Below are positions 1 to 8,793 of a stretch of DNA of 64,000 nucleotides, one piece after another. The notes beneath the pieces were generated by a model that was given only the letters and a program-made list of their open reading frames with translations, searched no databases and had not been told where the DNA came from. Position numbers and translations under genes: made by a program. Every line of letters starts with the position of its first letter. Within the stretch, counting starts at the first letter, position 1. The stretch is taken from contig NZ_LT985748.1 of assembly GCF_900290115.1 (NCBI RefSeq), forward strand, positions 87,115 to 151,114, given 5' to 3'. The DNA is from Alistipes sp. Marseille-P5061 (GTDB taxonomy: Bacteria; Bacteroidota; Bacteroidia; Bacteroidales; Rikenellaceae).

Positions 1-1
1 C

Positions 2-970
2 GTCCCCGGCAAGTACAACGACGAGCTGCTCGACGGTCTGGACTACTTCCTCGCCGAGCTGGGACGGCGCGGCATGAAGGCCGTGCTCTACCTGACCAAT
101 TCGTGGGAGTGGTCGGGCGGCTATTCGCAATACCTGGCCTGGACAGGTGCCGGCAAGCCGGCCATCCCGGCCGTCGACGGCTATGAGGCCTACGTCGAGT
201 ATGTCTCGCACTTCATCCCCAGCCGCGAGGCCCGCGCGCTGCTCGAGGAGCACGTGCGCTTCATCGTCGGCCGCACGAACCGCTATACGGGGCTCCGGTA
301 TGCCGACGACCCGGCCATCTTCTCGTGGCAGATTTGCAACGAGCCGCGCCCCTTCGGCGAGCAGAACAAGGAGGCCTTCGCCGAGTGGATTGCCCGGACG
401 GCGCGGCTGATTCGCTCGCTCGACGCCAACCACATGATTTCGACCGGTTCGGAGGGCTTCTATGGCTGCGAGGCCGACATGGAGCTGGTGGAGCGCATCC
501 ACGCCGTGCCCGAAATCTCCTACGTGAACCTCCATATCTGGCCCTATAACTGGAACTGGACGCCGCGCAAGGACCCCGCTTCGGGGCTTCGGAACTCGAT
601 GGAGGAGACCCGCCGCTACATCGACCGCCATCTGTAGGTTGCCGCGCGGCTGGGCAAACCGGCCGTCATCGAGGAGTTCGGCTACCCGCGCGACAGCGTG
701 CGCTACGAGCGGGGCAGCGCCACCTCGCTGCGCGACGCCTACTACACCTGCATCTGCGACCGGTTGCTTGCCTCGAAGCGCGAAGGAGGGCTGCTCGCCG
801 GGGCCAACTTCTGGGCGTGGGGCGGTGAGGCGCATCCGGCCCACACGTTCTGGCAGGCGGGCGACGTCTACTGCGGCGACCCGGCACAGGAGCCCCAGGG
901 GCTCTACTCGGTCTTCGACGACGACACGACCGTCGGGCTCATCCGCCGCACGGCCCGCGAGCTGAAGTAG
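2..970 (+). pseudogene. GH5 endo-beta-mannanase-like glycoside hydrolase, interrupted by an in-frame TAG
   Basis: One reading frame enters from the left edge and runs to a stop at 968-970, broken once by TAG at 635-637. The N-terminus lies outside the window. Before the stop there is FSWQICNEP, whose Glu (341-343) fits the GH5 acid/base in an NEP motif. After it, VIEEFGYP supplies the nucleophile Glu (674-676). Both halves are therefore needed for catalysis and align as one (beta/alpha)8 enzyme. The aromatic-rich NLHIWPYNWNW segment resembles GH5 subfamily 7 mannanases; the subfamily is inference. A C-to-T change in CAG would explain the stop. The protein would normally be exported and cleave mannan-type polysaccharide. 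It may be a true pseudogene or a base error; if the base is real, the product ends before the nucleophile and should be inactive. Confidence 0.8.
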
Positions 971-1042
971 CCTTCCGGAGGCGGTGCCGGTAGCGGCCGG
1001 TACGCATGGCGGCCCGACATCCCGGACGTCCCATGCAGCTCC

Positions 1043-1089
1043 GGGTGCTCCCGACCCCCGGGTGCTCCCGACCCCCGGACGCTCCCGAG
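1043..1089. repeat. short GC-rich tandem repeat, 17-bp unit, about 2.7 copies
   Basis: A 17-bp unit containing GGGTGCTCCCGACCCCC occurs at 1043-1059 and 1060-1076, with a diverged partial third copy to about 1089. It lies between the GH5 remnant and the regulator promoter. No hairpin with a T-run is evident, so no terminator is called. Confidence 0.7.
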
Positions 1090-1158
1090 CAGCCCCGACA
1101 CCCCGGACACCCCGTGCGGCAAAAAGCGGGCGACGCGACCAACAATGAATCTTTTCTG

Positions 1159-1189
1159 TTGCGTCGTTTCATCGAAAATGTTATCTTTG
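1159..1189 (+). promoter_or_regulatory. Bacteroidota promoter for the first TPR regulator
   Basis: TTG at 1159-1161 and TATCTTTG at 1182-1189 are 20 nt apart and match the TTTG/TAnnTTTG consensus. The leader to the ATG at 1295 would be about 100 nt. Confidence 0.65.
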
Positions 1190-1294
1190 TATGCAACGGA
1201 CTCCCGCCCGGCTCTTCGATTGCGTCGGGGAACCGGGCCGGCCCTTGCTGGCCGGAGCTCCTTCCCGGCGGGAATCCCTGCAACATGCACGGCC

Positions 1295-2721
1295 ATGCCC
1301 AGAATCATCAGAATCCCGATATTGGCAGCCCTGACCCTGACGGCTGCACTCCTCTTCCTGACCTCGGCCGCCCGCCCCGCTTCGGAGCCGGCCGACGTGC
1401 GGATTTCGGCCATGCTGGACTCCGCACGGCATTGCGAAAGCTCCGGAAAGGAGGAGGTCGCCATGGCGTGGTACGCCCGCGCCGAACGTCTTGCCCCGGA
1501 GGCCGAATCCGATACGCTCAAGGGGCGCCTGTATGCTGCCGTCGCCCGGCTCTACGACCGGGTGCTGCTGGATGCCAGCTGCGCCGGACCCTACTACGAA
1601 CGCGCTGCGAATCGTTTCTGCACGGCGGCGATACGGCGGGATTCGTAAGGGCGCGGCTCGAAAGCATCGGCAGTCTGATTATCGGGAACCGTCCCGACGA
1701 GGCTGCCTGCCGGTTGCGGGAGCTGACGCGGAGCCTTTGCGGAAATTCGCGCTTCGACTCCTCCGTCGCACTCATGGAGGCGCGGCTCGCCCTCCGTTCC
1801 GGCGCGAAGGAGCGTGCCGGGAGCCTTCTGAAGAGAGCCCTGGCTGCGGGCGGCGGCGCCGCGACCGACTGGCTCGGCGTCGGCGAGATACGGCTTGCTC
1901 TGGGAGATACGGAGGGGGCGGCCGCGGCCCTCGACTCCGTGGCCGCGTACCGGAGCAACCTGCTCGGAAGTCCGGCCTGCCTCAGGCTCCGCTCCGAGGT
2001 GCTCTCCCGTCAGGGCCGGGATTTGGCGGCGCTCGAGGTCTTCAAGCAATACCGCTCCATCAAGGACTCGCTCGAGATGCGGGCGCGCTGGAGCAACGCC
2101 AAGTACATCAACGAACGGCATCAGCACGAACTCGCACTCGAAAAGTACCGGGGAACCCTGATGTTTGTCTTCGCTGGCATCGTCCTGCTGGTGGTCGTGA
2201 TTGTCGGCATCGCGATTGTGCTGAAGAGGACCAAGGACGAGCAAATCCTGCTGAACCGGACCGAGGAGAGAGCACGGTTGAAAATCAAGGAGATACGTGC
2301 CGAGATTGCCATCCTCAAGGCGGTGTCGGGGCGGAATCCCGGCGAGTCGCCCGAGTTGCGGAGTCTCATCGTCGTGCGGCTCCGGCTTCTCGAGGAGTGC
2401 ATGGCCAGCGTCCTCTCCTCGAAGGAGGACGGGGGCAGCCGCATCGACGAAATCCTCGACTCAATCAAGGAGGACCGGGAGTCGCTGAGGCTGACCTTCT
2501 GCATCATCCGGCCCCGGTTCATCGAGCGCCTCGAGGAGCGGGGGCTCACGCGCGAACAAATCAACATCTGCTGTCTCTACGCCATCGGCATGAGCGGCAA
2601 GGAGATTATCGCCTACACCTCCAAGAAGCGCACCTACAACCTCAGCAGCGAGATTCGCGCAAAGCTCGGGCTCAACATGCACGATACCAACCTCGGGAAG
2701 TACCTCCGGGAGCTGCTCTGC
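1295..2721 (+). pseudogene. membrane TPR / LuxR-like HTH regulator (copy 1), frameshifted
   Basis: The frame starts at ATG 1295 with a signal or anchor segment (LAALTLTAALLFLTSA) and TPR-like helices. It is lost near 1610, where the homologous sequence continues one frame over from about 1625. The second part holds TPR-like repeats, a transmembrane helix near 2160-2220, a coiled coil, and a C-terminal HTH with LTREQINICCLYAIGMSGKEI that resembles LuxR-type domains. The family is common in Bacteroidales: periplasmic TPR sensor, one membrane helix, cytoplasmic DNA-binding tail. The gene has no stop of its own after NLGKYLREL; the frame runs directly into the lipoprotein signal of the next paralogue. 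One indel near 1610 plus loss of the natural stop would explain this. Its likely role was control of the adjacent lipoprotein gene (inference). Confidence 0.75.
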
Positions 2722-4343
2722 CTCTGCTGCGCCGTTGTGCTGTTTGCCGTCGCCGGCTGTTCCGGCCCCGCTCCGGCACGCATGGAGGGCGTCTCGACCG
2801 AATTTCGGCGCTCATGCGCTCCGATGCCGATAGCGCATTTTGCCTGCTGCGTGCGATTCCCCGGGACAGCCTCTGCACGCGGGAGCTCCGGGCCCGTTTT
2901 GCGGTGCTGATGTCGATGGCCTACGACCGGAACTACATTGACGTGCCCAACGACTCGCTGATTCGCACGGCTGTCGATTACTACCGGCACCACGGAACCC
3001 CCGACGACAAGGTCCGCACGCTTTATTATCTGGGAAATACCTATCTGTGCGCCTACGATTACGAGTCGGCCATCCGAACCTTCCTCCAGGCGGAGAAGTA
3101 TGCCGACCGGGTGACCGATTTGCCGATTCTGGCCCTGCTCTACAACACCTCGGCCTATATCTATGTCAAAATCAAGGACCCCAAGGCCGTGGACTACTAT
3201 CGCAAGTCGGCCGACGTGTTCTATCAGGCGCGCGATACGAACCGGGCAATCCGCTCGCTGCTCTACCGGACCATCGTCTGTCAGGAAATCGGCGCCGACA
3301 GCATCGGGGAGGTGACCTGGCAGGAGATTGAATGGAACAGGAGGTATGCCGACAAGGAGTTCCTGCATCAATACTACGGCATCAAGATTGACCGCGGCAT
3401 CGAGCGGAACGACCGCGAGGCTGTGGCCTCGGCCCTCGACGAGTACCTGACCCGCTATGCCGACGCCCGGAAGATAGAGTGGGGCAATGTCGGCGATGCG
3501 CAGATGTTCCTGGGCCGGTTTGCCGAGGCGCTCTCCTCCTGGCACCGGTTTAGCGAGCAGTTTTCGGCCAGGCGGCTGGACTGCGAGTATACCTTTTACT
3601 ATCTCAAGACGGCCGCTTTGTACGATTCGCTTGGCTGCTACGACAAGGCCCTTGCCGAGTATCGGAAGTATGACCGGCTGACCGATTCGCTGACGCGCAA
3701 CGACCTGGCCAGCGACACGAAGTACCTCGAGGAGCGGAACATGCATGAACTGGCGTTGAAAAAGACCCGCAACCGGACCATGCTCTTCTCCATGCTCGGG
3801 GTCGCCCTCGTCATTCTGGCCTCCGCAATGATTTACGCCTATCGGGTCCGCCGGAGAATCAATCGGCGTCTGAGGACGGAAATCGAGCGGGACAAGGCGG
3901 AGCTGGAGAGCATGCAGGAGCAGCTCGACCGGCTCAGACAGCTGTCGGCCGAGGAGAACCGCCAGAAGATGGAAATCATCTGTGAACGGCTCGAGACGCT
4001 CAACAGCTTTATCGCCAAGAGTTTCGTGCTCGGCAAGAGTGCCGGACGGGAAATCGTGAGCGAGATGGAGAATCTTGCCAAGGACCGTGACGCCTTTGTC
4101 GAATCCCTCTACGAAACCTTTACGCTGACCCATCCCGAATTCCTCGCCTTCCTCAGCCGGAAGGGGCTGTCGCGCGAGGAGACGTTCATCTGCTGCCTCT
4201 ATGCAATCGGCCTCCAGGGCAAGGACATCATGGCCTACCTCGGACGCCGGCGCCACTATCTTGACAGCAGCGGAATCAGGGCCAAACTCGGACTGACGGA
4301 GCATGACGTCAACCTCGGCAGATACCTTCGGAGCCGCTGTTAA
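2677..4343 (+). pseudogene. membrane TPR / LuxR-like HTH regulator (copy 2), frameshifted near its start
   Basis: The main frame from about 2790 to 4343 encodes TPR-like repeats, a transmembrane helix (TMLFSMLGVALVILASAMI, about 3778-3835), a coiled coil to about 4000, and an HTH with LSREETFICCLYAIGLQGKDI ending NLGRYLRSRC. It is a clear paralogue of the upstream gene. Its lipoprotein signal (CAVVLFAVAGC) lies one frame away, at about 2710-2763, in frame with copy 1. A frameshift between about 2780 and 2805 is needed to join signal and body. ATG 2677 is the nearest start in the signal frame; ATG 2814 would give a product without export signal. Either two real lesions have fused the tandem pair or the assembly has indels here. 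Confidence 0.75.
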
Positions 4344-4426
4344 ACTTGCTGGGGTAACGTGCACGATATTTTTTTAACGGGCGTTGATTTACAACGTGTT
4401 GCATCTTGAAATGTTAAACTTTTCAT

Positions 4427-4457
4427 TTTGAGGTAAAACCTTCCGCGGGTAATTTTG
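4427..4457 (+). promoter_or_regulatory. promoter of the BACON lipoprotein
   Basis: TTTG at 4427-4430 and TAATTTTG at 4450-4457 are separated by 19 nt, a full consensus match. It lies in an AT-rich gap 46 nt upstream of the ATG at 4504 and gives the lipoprotein its own transcript downstream of the regulators. Confidence 0.75.
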
Positions 4458-4527
4458 TATTCGTAAGAGTCAACTATTATCAAACTTAACCCCCAATGAC
4501 CTTATGAAAAAATGACTCTCTTTCCCC

Positions 4528-6573
4528 ATGCTTCTCGGACTGATTTTATCCGTGGGAAGTTGCAGCAGCAGTGATGACGATGTCCTCGACCAGAGACCGG
4601 TTCTGACCCTTGCACAGAGCGAAGTGCAGGTTTCCGCCGAAGGCGGCAGCTGTACGGTCGTGTACAAACTGGAGAATCCCGTCGAAGGAGCCTCCCTAAC
4701 GGTCAGCCCCGAAACTCAGGAGTGGGTCTCGGACTTCACGGTGGACGAAGCCGCGTCAACCATTGCCTTCAAGGTGGCGGCCAATACGGCCAACGAGGAG
4801 CGAAGCGTCAAGGTCTCCGTCTCGTATCCCCGTCTCTCCGAGGAGCTCTCGTTCACCATCGTGCAGGCCGGAGTGGAGCCCGACCCCTTTGAAATCACAA
4901 TCAAAGATGTGACGACCTCTTCGCTCACCGTAGATGTCACGCCGCGGGACAAGGAGATGACCTATGTCGTCTTCTGGAATACCCAGGAGTATATCGACAA
5001 GCTGTCGCTCGATACGGACGAGGCGCTTCATGAGGACGACCTGAAATACATCGAGTCGACGGGCTACTCCATCGCCGACTTCTGCAGCACGGGCGACCTG
5101 AAGGACAAGGTCCTGTCGGTCTATCCCGATACCGAGTATGTCGTCTATGCCTATGGAAGCGACGTGGAGAGCGGCGACATGCTCACCGACATCGTTTATG
5201 CATATACCACAACCCCGGCTGTCGACAAGGTCGACGCCCGCTTCAAGATTGAAGCCGAAATCTACTCCACGATTGCCGACGTGACCGTCACCCCCGAAAA
5301 CTACGACGGCTACTACTTCTTCGAGGCTTACGAAACCGCATCCATCGACCCGAGCCTCTCGCTGTTTGAAATCTGCTCGAACAGCTTCAACAATCTGGTC
5401 ATGTCGTACGAAATGTTCGGCTACGCGAAGGAGGACATTCTTGCCTCCTGCAACAAGGGCCAGGGCTTCCGCCGGATTGAACTTCAGGCCGAAACGAAGT
5501 ATACGGTCGTGGCATACGCCGTCTCCGAGGATTTGCTCGTATGCTCCGACCCCTCGGTGCTCGAAATCGAGACGAGCGCTGCCGTGACCTCGAAGAACAT
5601 CCTCGAAATCACCATCTCCAACCTCAAGGCGCGCAGTGCCGACGTCAAGATTACCACGACCAACGAAGACCCCTATGTCTACGTCCTGCTTGATGCGGAG
5701 GATTTGGACGAGGCCGGCGAGTCGAACCAGGAGGTGCTCGATTACATTACCTCCAACTACTATCTGGGTTACTATTCCATCGGAGACGAGGAGTACTCCC
5801 TCTCGAAGCTCAGCCCCAACAGCAAATATGCGGTATGTGCATTCGGTTACCTCTCGGGAACGGTGACGACCGACCTCTTCCGTGCCGACTTCACCACCCC
5901 CGAAGCAACCGTCGGCAGCGTCTCCATCGAGATTCCCTGCGACGAATACTACGATATCGGAGCCATCTATGAAATCGACCCGTCGGCAGTTTCGGGCTGG
6001 GACAGCTTCTACGACGTATACCTCCCCCTGCAGCCGATTCTGACTCCCGAAGGCGCCACGGCGGACCTCTATTATGCCGTCTACGACTATGAGTCCTATT
6101 TCGATACGACGTCCGATGCGGATTTGCAGGCCGAGGTTTATTATAACGCATGCTACCAGGAGCCGCGCAATCCGGAGGGTTCCCTCTACACGCTCTACTA
6201 CGACGATACGGTGATTGCTCTCGGATTCGCCATCGACGAAGAGGGCAACTGGGGTCCTCTCTTCAAGAGCAAGCCCTTCACGATTACCACCAGCGGCGTA
6301 TCCGATGCACAGCAGTTCATCGACAAGTATGTGAATCTGTACAATCCCCAGTCGGCTCCGGCCACGCGGGCACCGCTGCTCACCAAGGCCAGCCGCGGCG
6401 AACGTTCCGACCTCGGCATGACTCCGGGGGTTACCCGGCGCGCAACGCCTGCGGCCCCGAAGCAGGTGACCTACCAGGGTGGCGAGCTGAAGGTTTTCCG
6501 CCCCAAATGCGAGGGGATGCCCGATTTCACGGGAACGGTGCCTGAATTCTCGCGTCGCTCACTTCGGGATTAA
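4528..6573 (+). CDS. BACON-domain surface lipoprotein (start region carries a TGA)
   Basis: The natural start is probably ATG 4504: the frame reads MKK, then TGA (4513-4515), then LSFPMLLGLILSVGSC. With codon 4 restored this is a normal lipoprotein signal with lipobox VGSC. As the sequence stands, translation could begin only at ATG 4528, which leaves a hydrophobic signal without the basic N-terminus. Residues about 27-116 form a BACON-type Ig-like domain (EVQVSAEGGSCTVVY...SFTIVQAG). After that come several beta-rich, Fn3-like modules and an acidic, Tyr-rich C-terminal half. BACON proteins are typically surface-exposed and often tied to glycan or mucin binding; ligand unknown here. It sits directly behind two TPR/HTH regulators. 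Whether the TGA is real decides if it is exported efficiently. Confidence 0.7.
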   Translation: MLLGLILSVGSCSSSDDDVLDQRPVLTLAQSEVQVSAEGGSCTVVYKLENPVEGASLTVSPETQEWVSDFTVDEAASTIAFKVAANTANEERSVKVSVSYPRLSEELSFTIVQAGVEPDPFEITIKDVTTSSLTVDVTPRDKEMTYVVFWNTQEYIDKLSLDTDEALHEDDLKYIESTGYSIADFCSTGDLKDKVLSVYPDTEYVVYAYGSDVESGDMLTDIVYAYTTTPAVDKVDARFKIEAEIYSTIADVTVTPENYDGYYFFEAYETASIDPSLSLFEICSNSFNNLVMSYEMFGYAKEDILASCNKGQGFRRIELQAETKYTVVAYAVSEDLLVCSDPSVLEIETSAAVTSKNILEITISNLKARSADVKITTTNEDPYVYVLLDAEDLDEAGESNQEVLDYITSNYYLGYYSIGDEEYSLSKLSPNSKYAVCAFGYLSGTVTTDLFRADFTTPEATVGSVSIEIPCDEYYDIGAIYEIDPSAVSGWDSFYDVYLPLQPILTPEGATADLYYAVYDYESYFDTTSDADLQAEVYYNACYQEPRNPEGSLYTLYYDDTVIALGFAIDEEGNWGPLFKSKPFTITTSGVSDAQQFIDKYVNLYNPQSAPATRAPLLTKASRGERSDLGMTPGVTRRATPAAPKQVTYQGGELKVFRPKCEGMPDFTGTVPEFSRRSLRD

Positions 6574-6608
6574 GGGGTAGAATACGAGTCAACAAGTGAT
6601 TGCGAGAA

Positions 6609-6654
6609 AGAGAGCGACCCGACCGTCTTCGGACGGGGGTCGCTCTCCCTTTTC
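6609..6654 (+). terminator. intrinsic terminator after the BACON lipoprotein
   Basis: AGAGCGACCC...GGGTCGCTCT forms a long stem with a TTCG-type loop region, followed by CCCTTTTC. Confidence 0.8.
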
Positions 6655-6714
6655 ATGCGGCAGGCCGGGCCTCGCGGCCGAGCCCCCCCGCCCGGCGGAC
6701 GGCGGCAGCCTTTG

Positions 6715-7722
6715 CTATTGTTGGATGAAGTTGCGGAGGCGGTTGGCCGGGTTGAGCGGCCTCTGGTCCGTCAGTTCGAGCGACCGGACCATGTGGAGCG
6801 TCCCCTGCTTGTACTTCTGAAAATGCGCCGAGGCGATGTGCTTCTCATAGGCTGCGCGGCTCGCGTAGGTTTCGAGGATGGTGATTCGGCACGGGTTTTC
6901 CCGTTCGGAGACGGCATACATCGTCAGCACGCCCGGCTCGGTGCGCAGCGAGACTTCGCCCACTTCGGCGGCGAAGCGCATATATTCGTCGAGATACTCC
7001 GGCCGGACCTCAATCTTCGAGAGGCGCACGATGCCGTCCCCGGCCATCGGCTCCTTGGCGCACATCGACGGTTCGCTGTCGAGCCGCAGACAGCGTCCGA
7101 GCACCTCGCCCGTGGAGAGGTAGGAGTAGGTCGGGAACTCGAACAGCACGGGCTTCAGCCGCGTGTAGTCGAGCCGTCCGCGTTCGTCCAACACCTCCGG
7201 CGAGGCGTAGGTCGCCGCAATCGAGCAGATGAAGTTGTCGAAGCCCTCCGTCTCGTAAATATCCACGACGTCGCACGCCATCGTCAGCGGCGAGCGGTCA
7301 ATCACCGGCGCGCCGTTTGCGCCCCGATGCCAGGCGAAGGCCTGCGACTTGTCCTCGCGGGCACCGCTTACGCTTCCCACATAGTCGGCTTCGGGGAGCA
7401 TCTCATGGCTGACGAGGTTGACCGAGAGCTTGCGCGAGGCGCGGATTCCCCGGTTGGTGTAGTGGCTCTGGCTCATGCTGACCAGAATCCGGTCGAGGCC
7501 GATAACCCCGACATGTGCCACGACGAGCCAGTTGACGCGGCCGTCGACCTCGGCCCCGACGACCGTCAGCGGCATGGGGTAGAGTGCCAGGGTGTTTCCT
7601 ATGAGTTTCTTTTCCATGGTGGTTGTATTTGATGAATTCGACGGTTGAGCCTGCGCCTTGCCGTCGCCCGAGAGCATCAGGCCCAGCAGCAGGCACGCGA
7701 AAGTGAAGATGCGCTTTGTCAT
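6715..7722 (-). CDS. flavin reductase-like domain fused to an antibiotic biosynthesis monooxygenase (ABM) domain
   Basis: The 335-aa product has an N-terminal signal peptide (IFTFACLLLGLMLSGDGKAQA). Next comes a flavin-reductase-like split-barrel domain, about residues 36-200 (NTLALYPMPLTVVG...LSVNLVSHEML). A C-terminal dimeric alpha/beta-barrel of the ABM/YgiN type follows, about 225-325 (SKIEVRPEYLDEYMRFAAEV, PCRITILETYAS, HIASAHFQKYK). The family chemistry is FMN reduction or binding; ABM domains oxidise quinol-like or aromatic substrates. A second ATG at 7617 (MEKKLIGN) has a good AT-rich start context and would give a cytoplasmic form, matching where many flavin reductases begin. It is divergent from the AraC-type gene, whose control is likely. 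The substrate is unknown. Confidence 0.75.
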   Translation of the reverse strand: MTKRIFTFACLLLGLMLSGDGKAQAQPSNSSNTTTMEKKLIGNTLALYPMPLTVVGAEVDGRVNWLVVAHVGVIGLDRILVSMSQSHYTNRGIRASRKLSVNLVSHEMLPEADYVGSVSGAREDKSQAFAWHRGANGAPVIDRSPLTMACDVVDIYETEGFDNFICSIAATYASPEVLDERGRLDYTRLKPVLFEFPTYSYLSTGEVLGRCLRLDSEPSMCAKEPMAGDGIVRLSKIEVRPEYLDEYMRFAAEVGEVSLRTEPGVLTMYAVSERENPCRITILETYASRAAYEKHIASAHFQKYKQGTLHMVRSLELTDQRPLNPANRLRNFIQQ

Positions 7723-7750
7723 GGTTGGACTGTTCCAGAGTTTTACATCG

Positions 7751-7758
7751 CAAAGGTA
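7751..7758 (-). promoter_or_regulatory. -7 box of the flavin reductase-ABM gene
   Basis: Minus-strand TACCTTTG lies 28 nt before the ATG at 7722. I do not see a good -33 element, which would fit an activator-dependent promoter. Confidence 0.55.
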
Positions 7759-7832
7759 GCGGTTCGCCCGCCTGTGCAGGTACCGTAACCCCGGAAGTTC
7801 ATACCCGTTTTACCGAATCGTCCGCCGACCGA

Positions 7833-7864
7833 TTGGGAGATATGCCCGGGAATTGTTAATTTTG
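7833..7864 (+). promoter_or_regulatory. promoter of the AraC-type regulator
   Basis: TTG at 7833-7835 and TAATTTTG at 7857-7864, 29 nt before ATG 7894. It is divergent from the flavin reductase promoter, with about 100 bp between the two -7 boxes for operator sites. Confidence 0.6.
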
Positions 7865-7893
7865 TTGAGACAACTCCTCAAGCCTTTTCCCCG

Positions 7894-8793
7894 ATGAGCA
7901 AAATCCTGAAGGTTCGAAGCGTCAATGACTACGGCAGCTACCTCGGATGTCCGGCACGGCATCCGCTGGTCTGTGTCATCGATTATGCCGAGGTGTCGCC
8001 CATCCGCCACAGTCTGAACAACTACGGCGTCTACGCACTTTTCCTGCGCGATGACGTCGGCGTGGAGCTCGATTACGGCTGCGGCCGCTACGACTACAAC
8101 AAGGGAACGCTGCTCTGCGTGGCCCCGGGGCAGGTGGGCGGCAAGGAGGACAACGGCGAGCGGGTATCGATTACGGGGTGGGCGCTTCTGTTCCATCCCG
8201 ACCTGCTGCGCGGCACGCCGCTCGAAAAACGAATCCGCGACTACTCCTTTTTCGACTATCGCGTCAACGAGGCGCTGCACATGAGCGACCGGGAGCACGA
8301 CATCCTGGTTTCGCTGATGCGCCGCATGCGCGAAGAGCTCGACAACGAGCGCGACGCACAGCAGGATGCCATTCTGGTCGGCTACATCGGATTGGTGCTC
8401 AACTTCTGCCAGCGCTTCTACAACCGCCAGTTCCAGAGCCGCGAGGCGGAAAACTCCGACATTCTGGTCCGCTTCAACCGGCTGCTCGCCGACTATTACG
8501 AGCAGCAGCTCCAGCTGAAGCTCGGACTGCCCACCGTGCAGTACTGCGCCGACCGGCTCTGCTTGTCGCCCAACTACTTCGGCGACGTCGTCAAGAGAAC
8601 GACGGGCGACACGGCCAGCAACCACATCCGCCGGTTCGTGATTCGGCTTGCCAAGAACGGACTTTCGGCCGGCGAGAGCGTCGCGCAGGTAGCCGACCGC
8701 CTCGGGTTCGAGTATCCGCAGCACTTCAGCCGCATGTTCCGGCGACAGGAGGGCATTACTCCGTCGGAGTACAGCCGCAAGCGGCGCTCCTGA
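7894..8793 (+). CDS. AraC-family transcriptional regulator
   Basis: The 299-aa product has an N-terminal cupin-like sensing region (about 1-150; DYAEVSPIRHSLNNYGVYAL, LLCVAPGQVGG) and a C-terminal double HTH (about 195-297). The latter includes VQYCADRLCLSPNYFGDVVK and VAQVADRLGFEYPQHFSRMFRR, followed by the typical GITPSEYRK-like end. No export signal is seen, so it should be cytoplasmic and bind a small ligand. It is divergent from the flavin reductase-ABM gene. Its last 38 bp overlap the 3' end of the convergent amidohydrolase gene. It is the only regulator in the redox cluster and the natural candidate to control both flanking units (inference). Confidence 0.88.
   Translation: MSKILKVRSVNDYGSYLGCPARHPLVCVIDYAEVSPIRHSLNNYGVYALFLRDDVGVELDYGCGRYDYNKGTLLCVAPGQVGGKEDNGERVSITGWALLFHPDLLRGTPLEKRIRDYSFFDYRVNEALHMSDREHDILVSLMRRMREELDNERDAQQDAILVGYIGLVLNFCQRFYNRQFQSREAENSDILVRFNRLLADYYEQQLQLKLGLPTVQYCADRLCLSPNYFGDVVKRTTGDTASNHIRRFVIRLAKNGLSAGESVAQVADRLGFEYPQHFSRMFRRQEGITPSEYSRKRRS

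Noticed and set aside
1006..2910. One 634-aa protein across 1006-2910
   Set aside because: The frame is a join of non-coding leader, the second part of regulator 1 and the signal of regulator 2; its first 200 residues have no protein-like features.
2..6573. Stop-codon reassignment or selenocysteine
   Set aside because: TAG and TGA both end normal genes elsewhere in the window, and neither interrupted site has a selenocysteine context.
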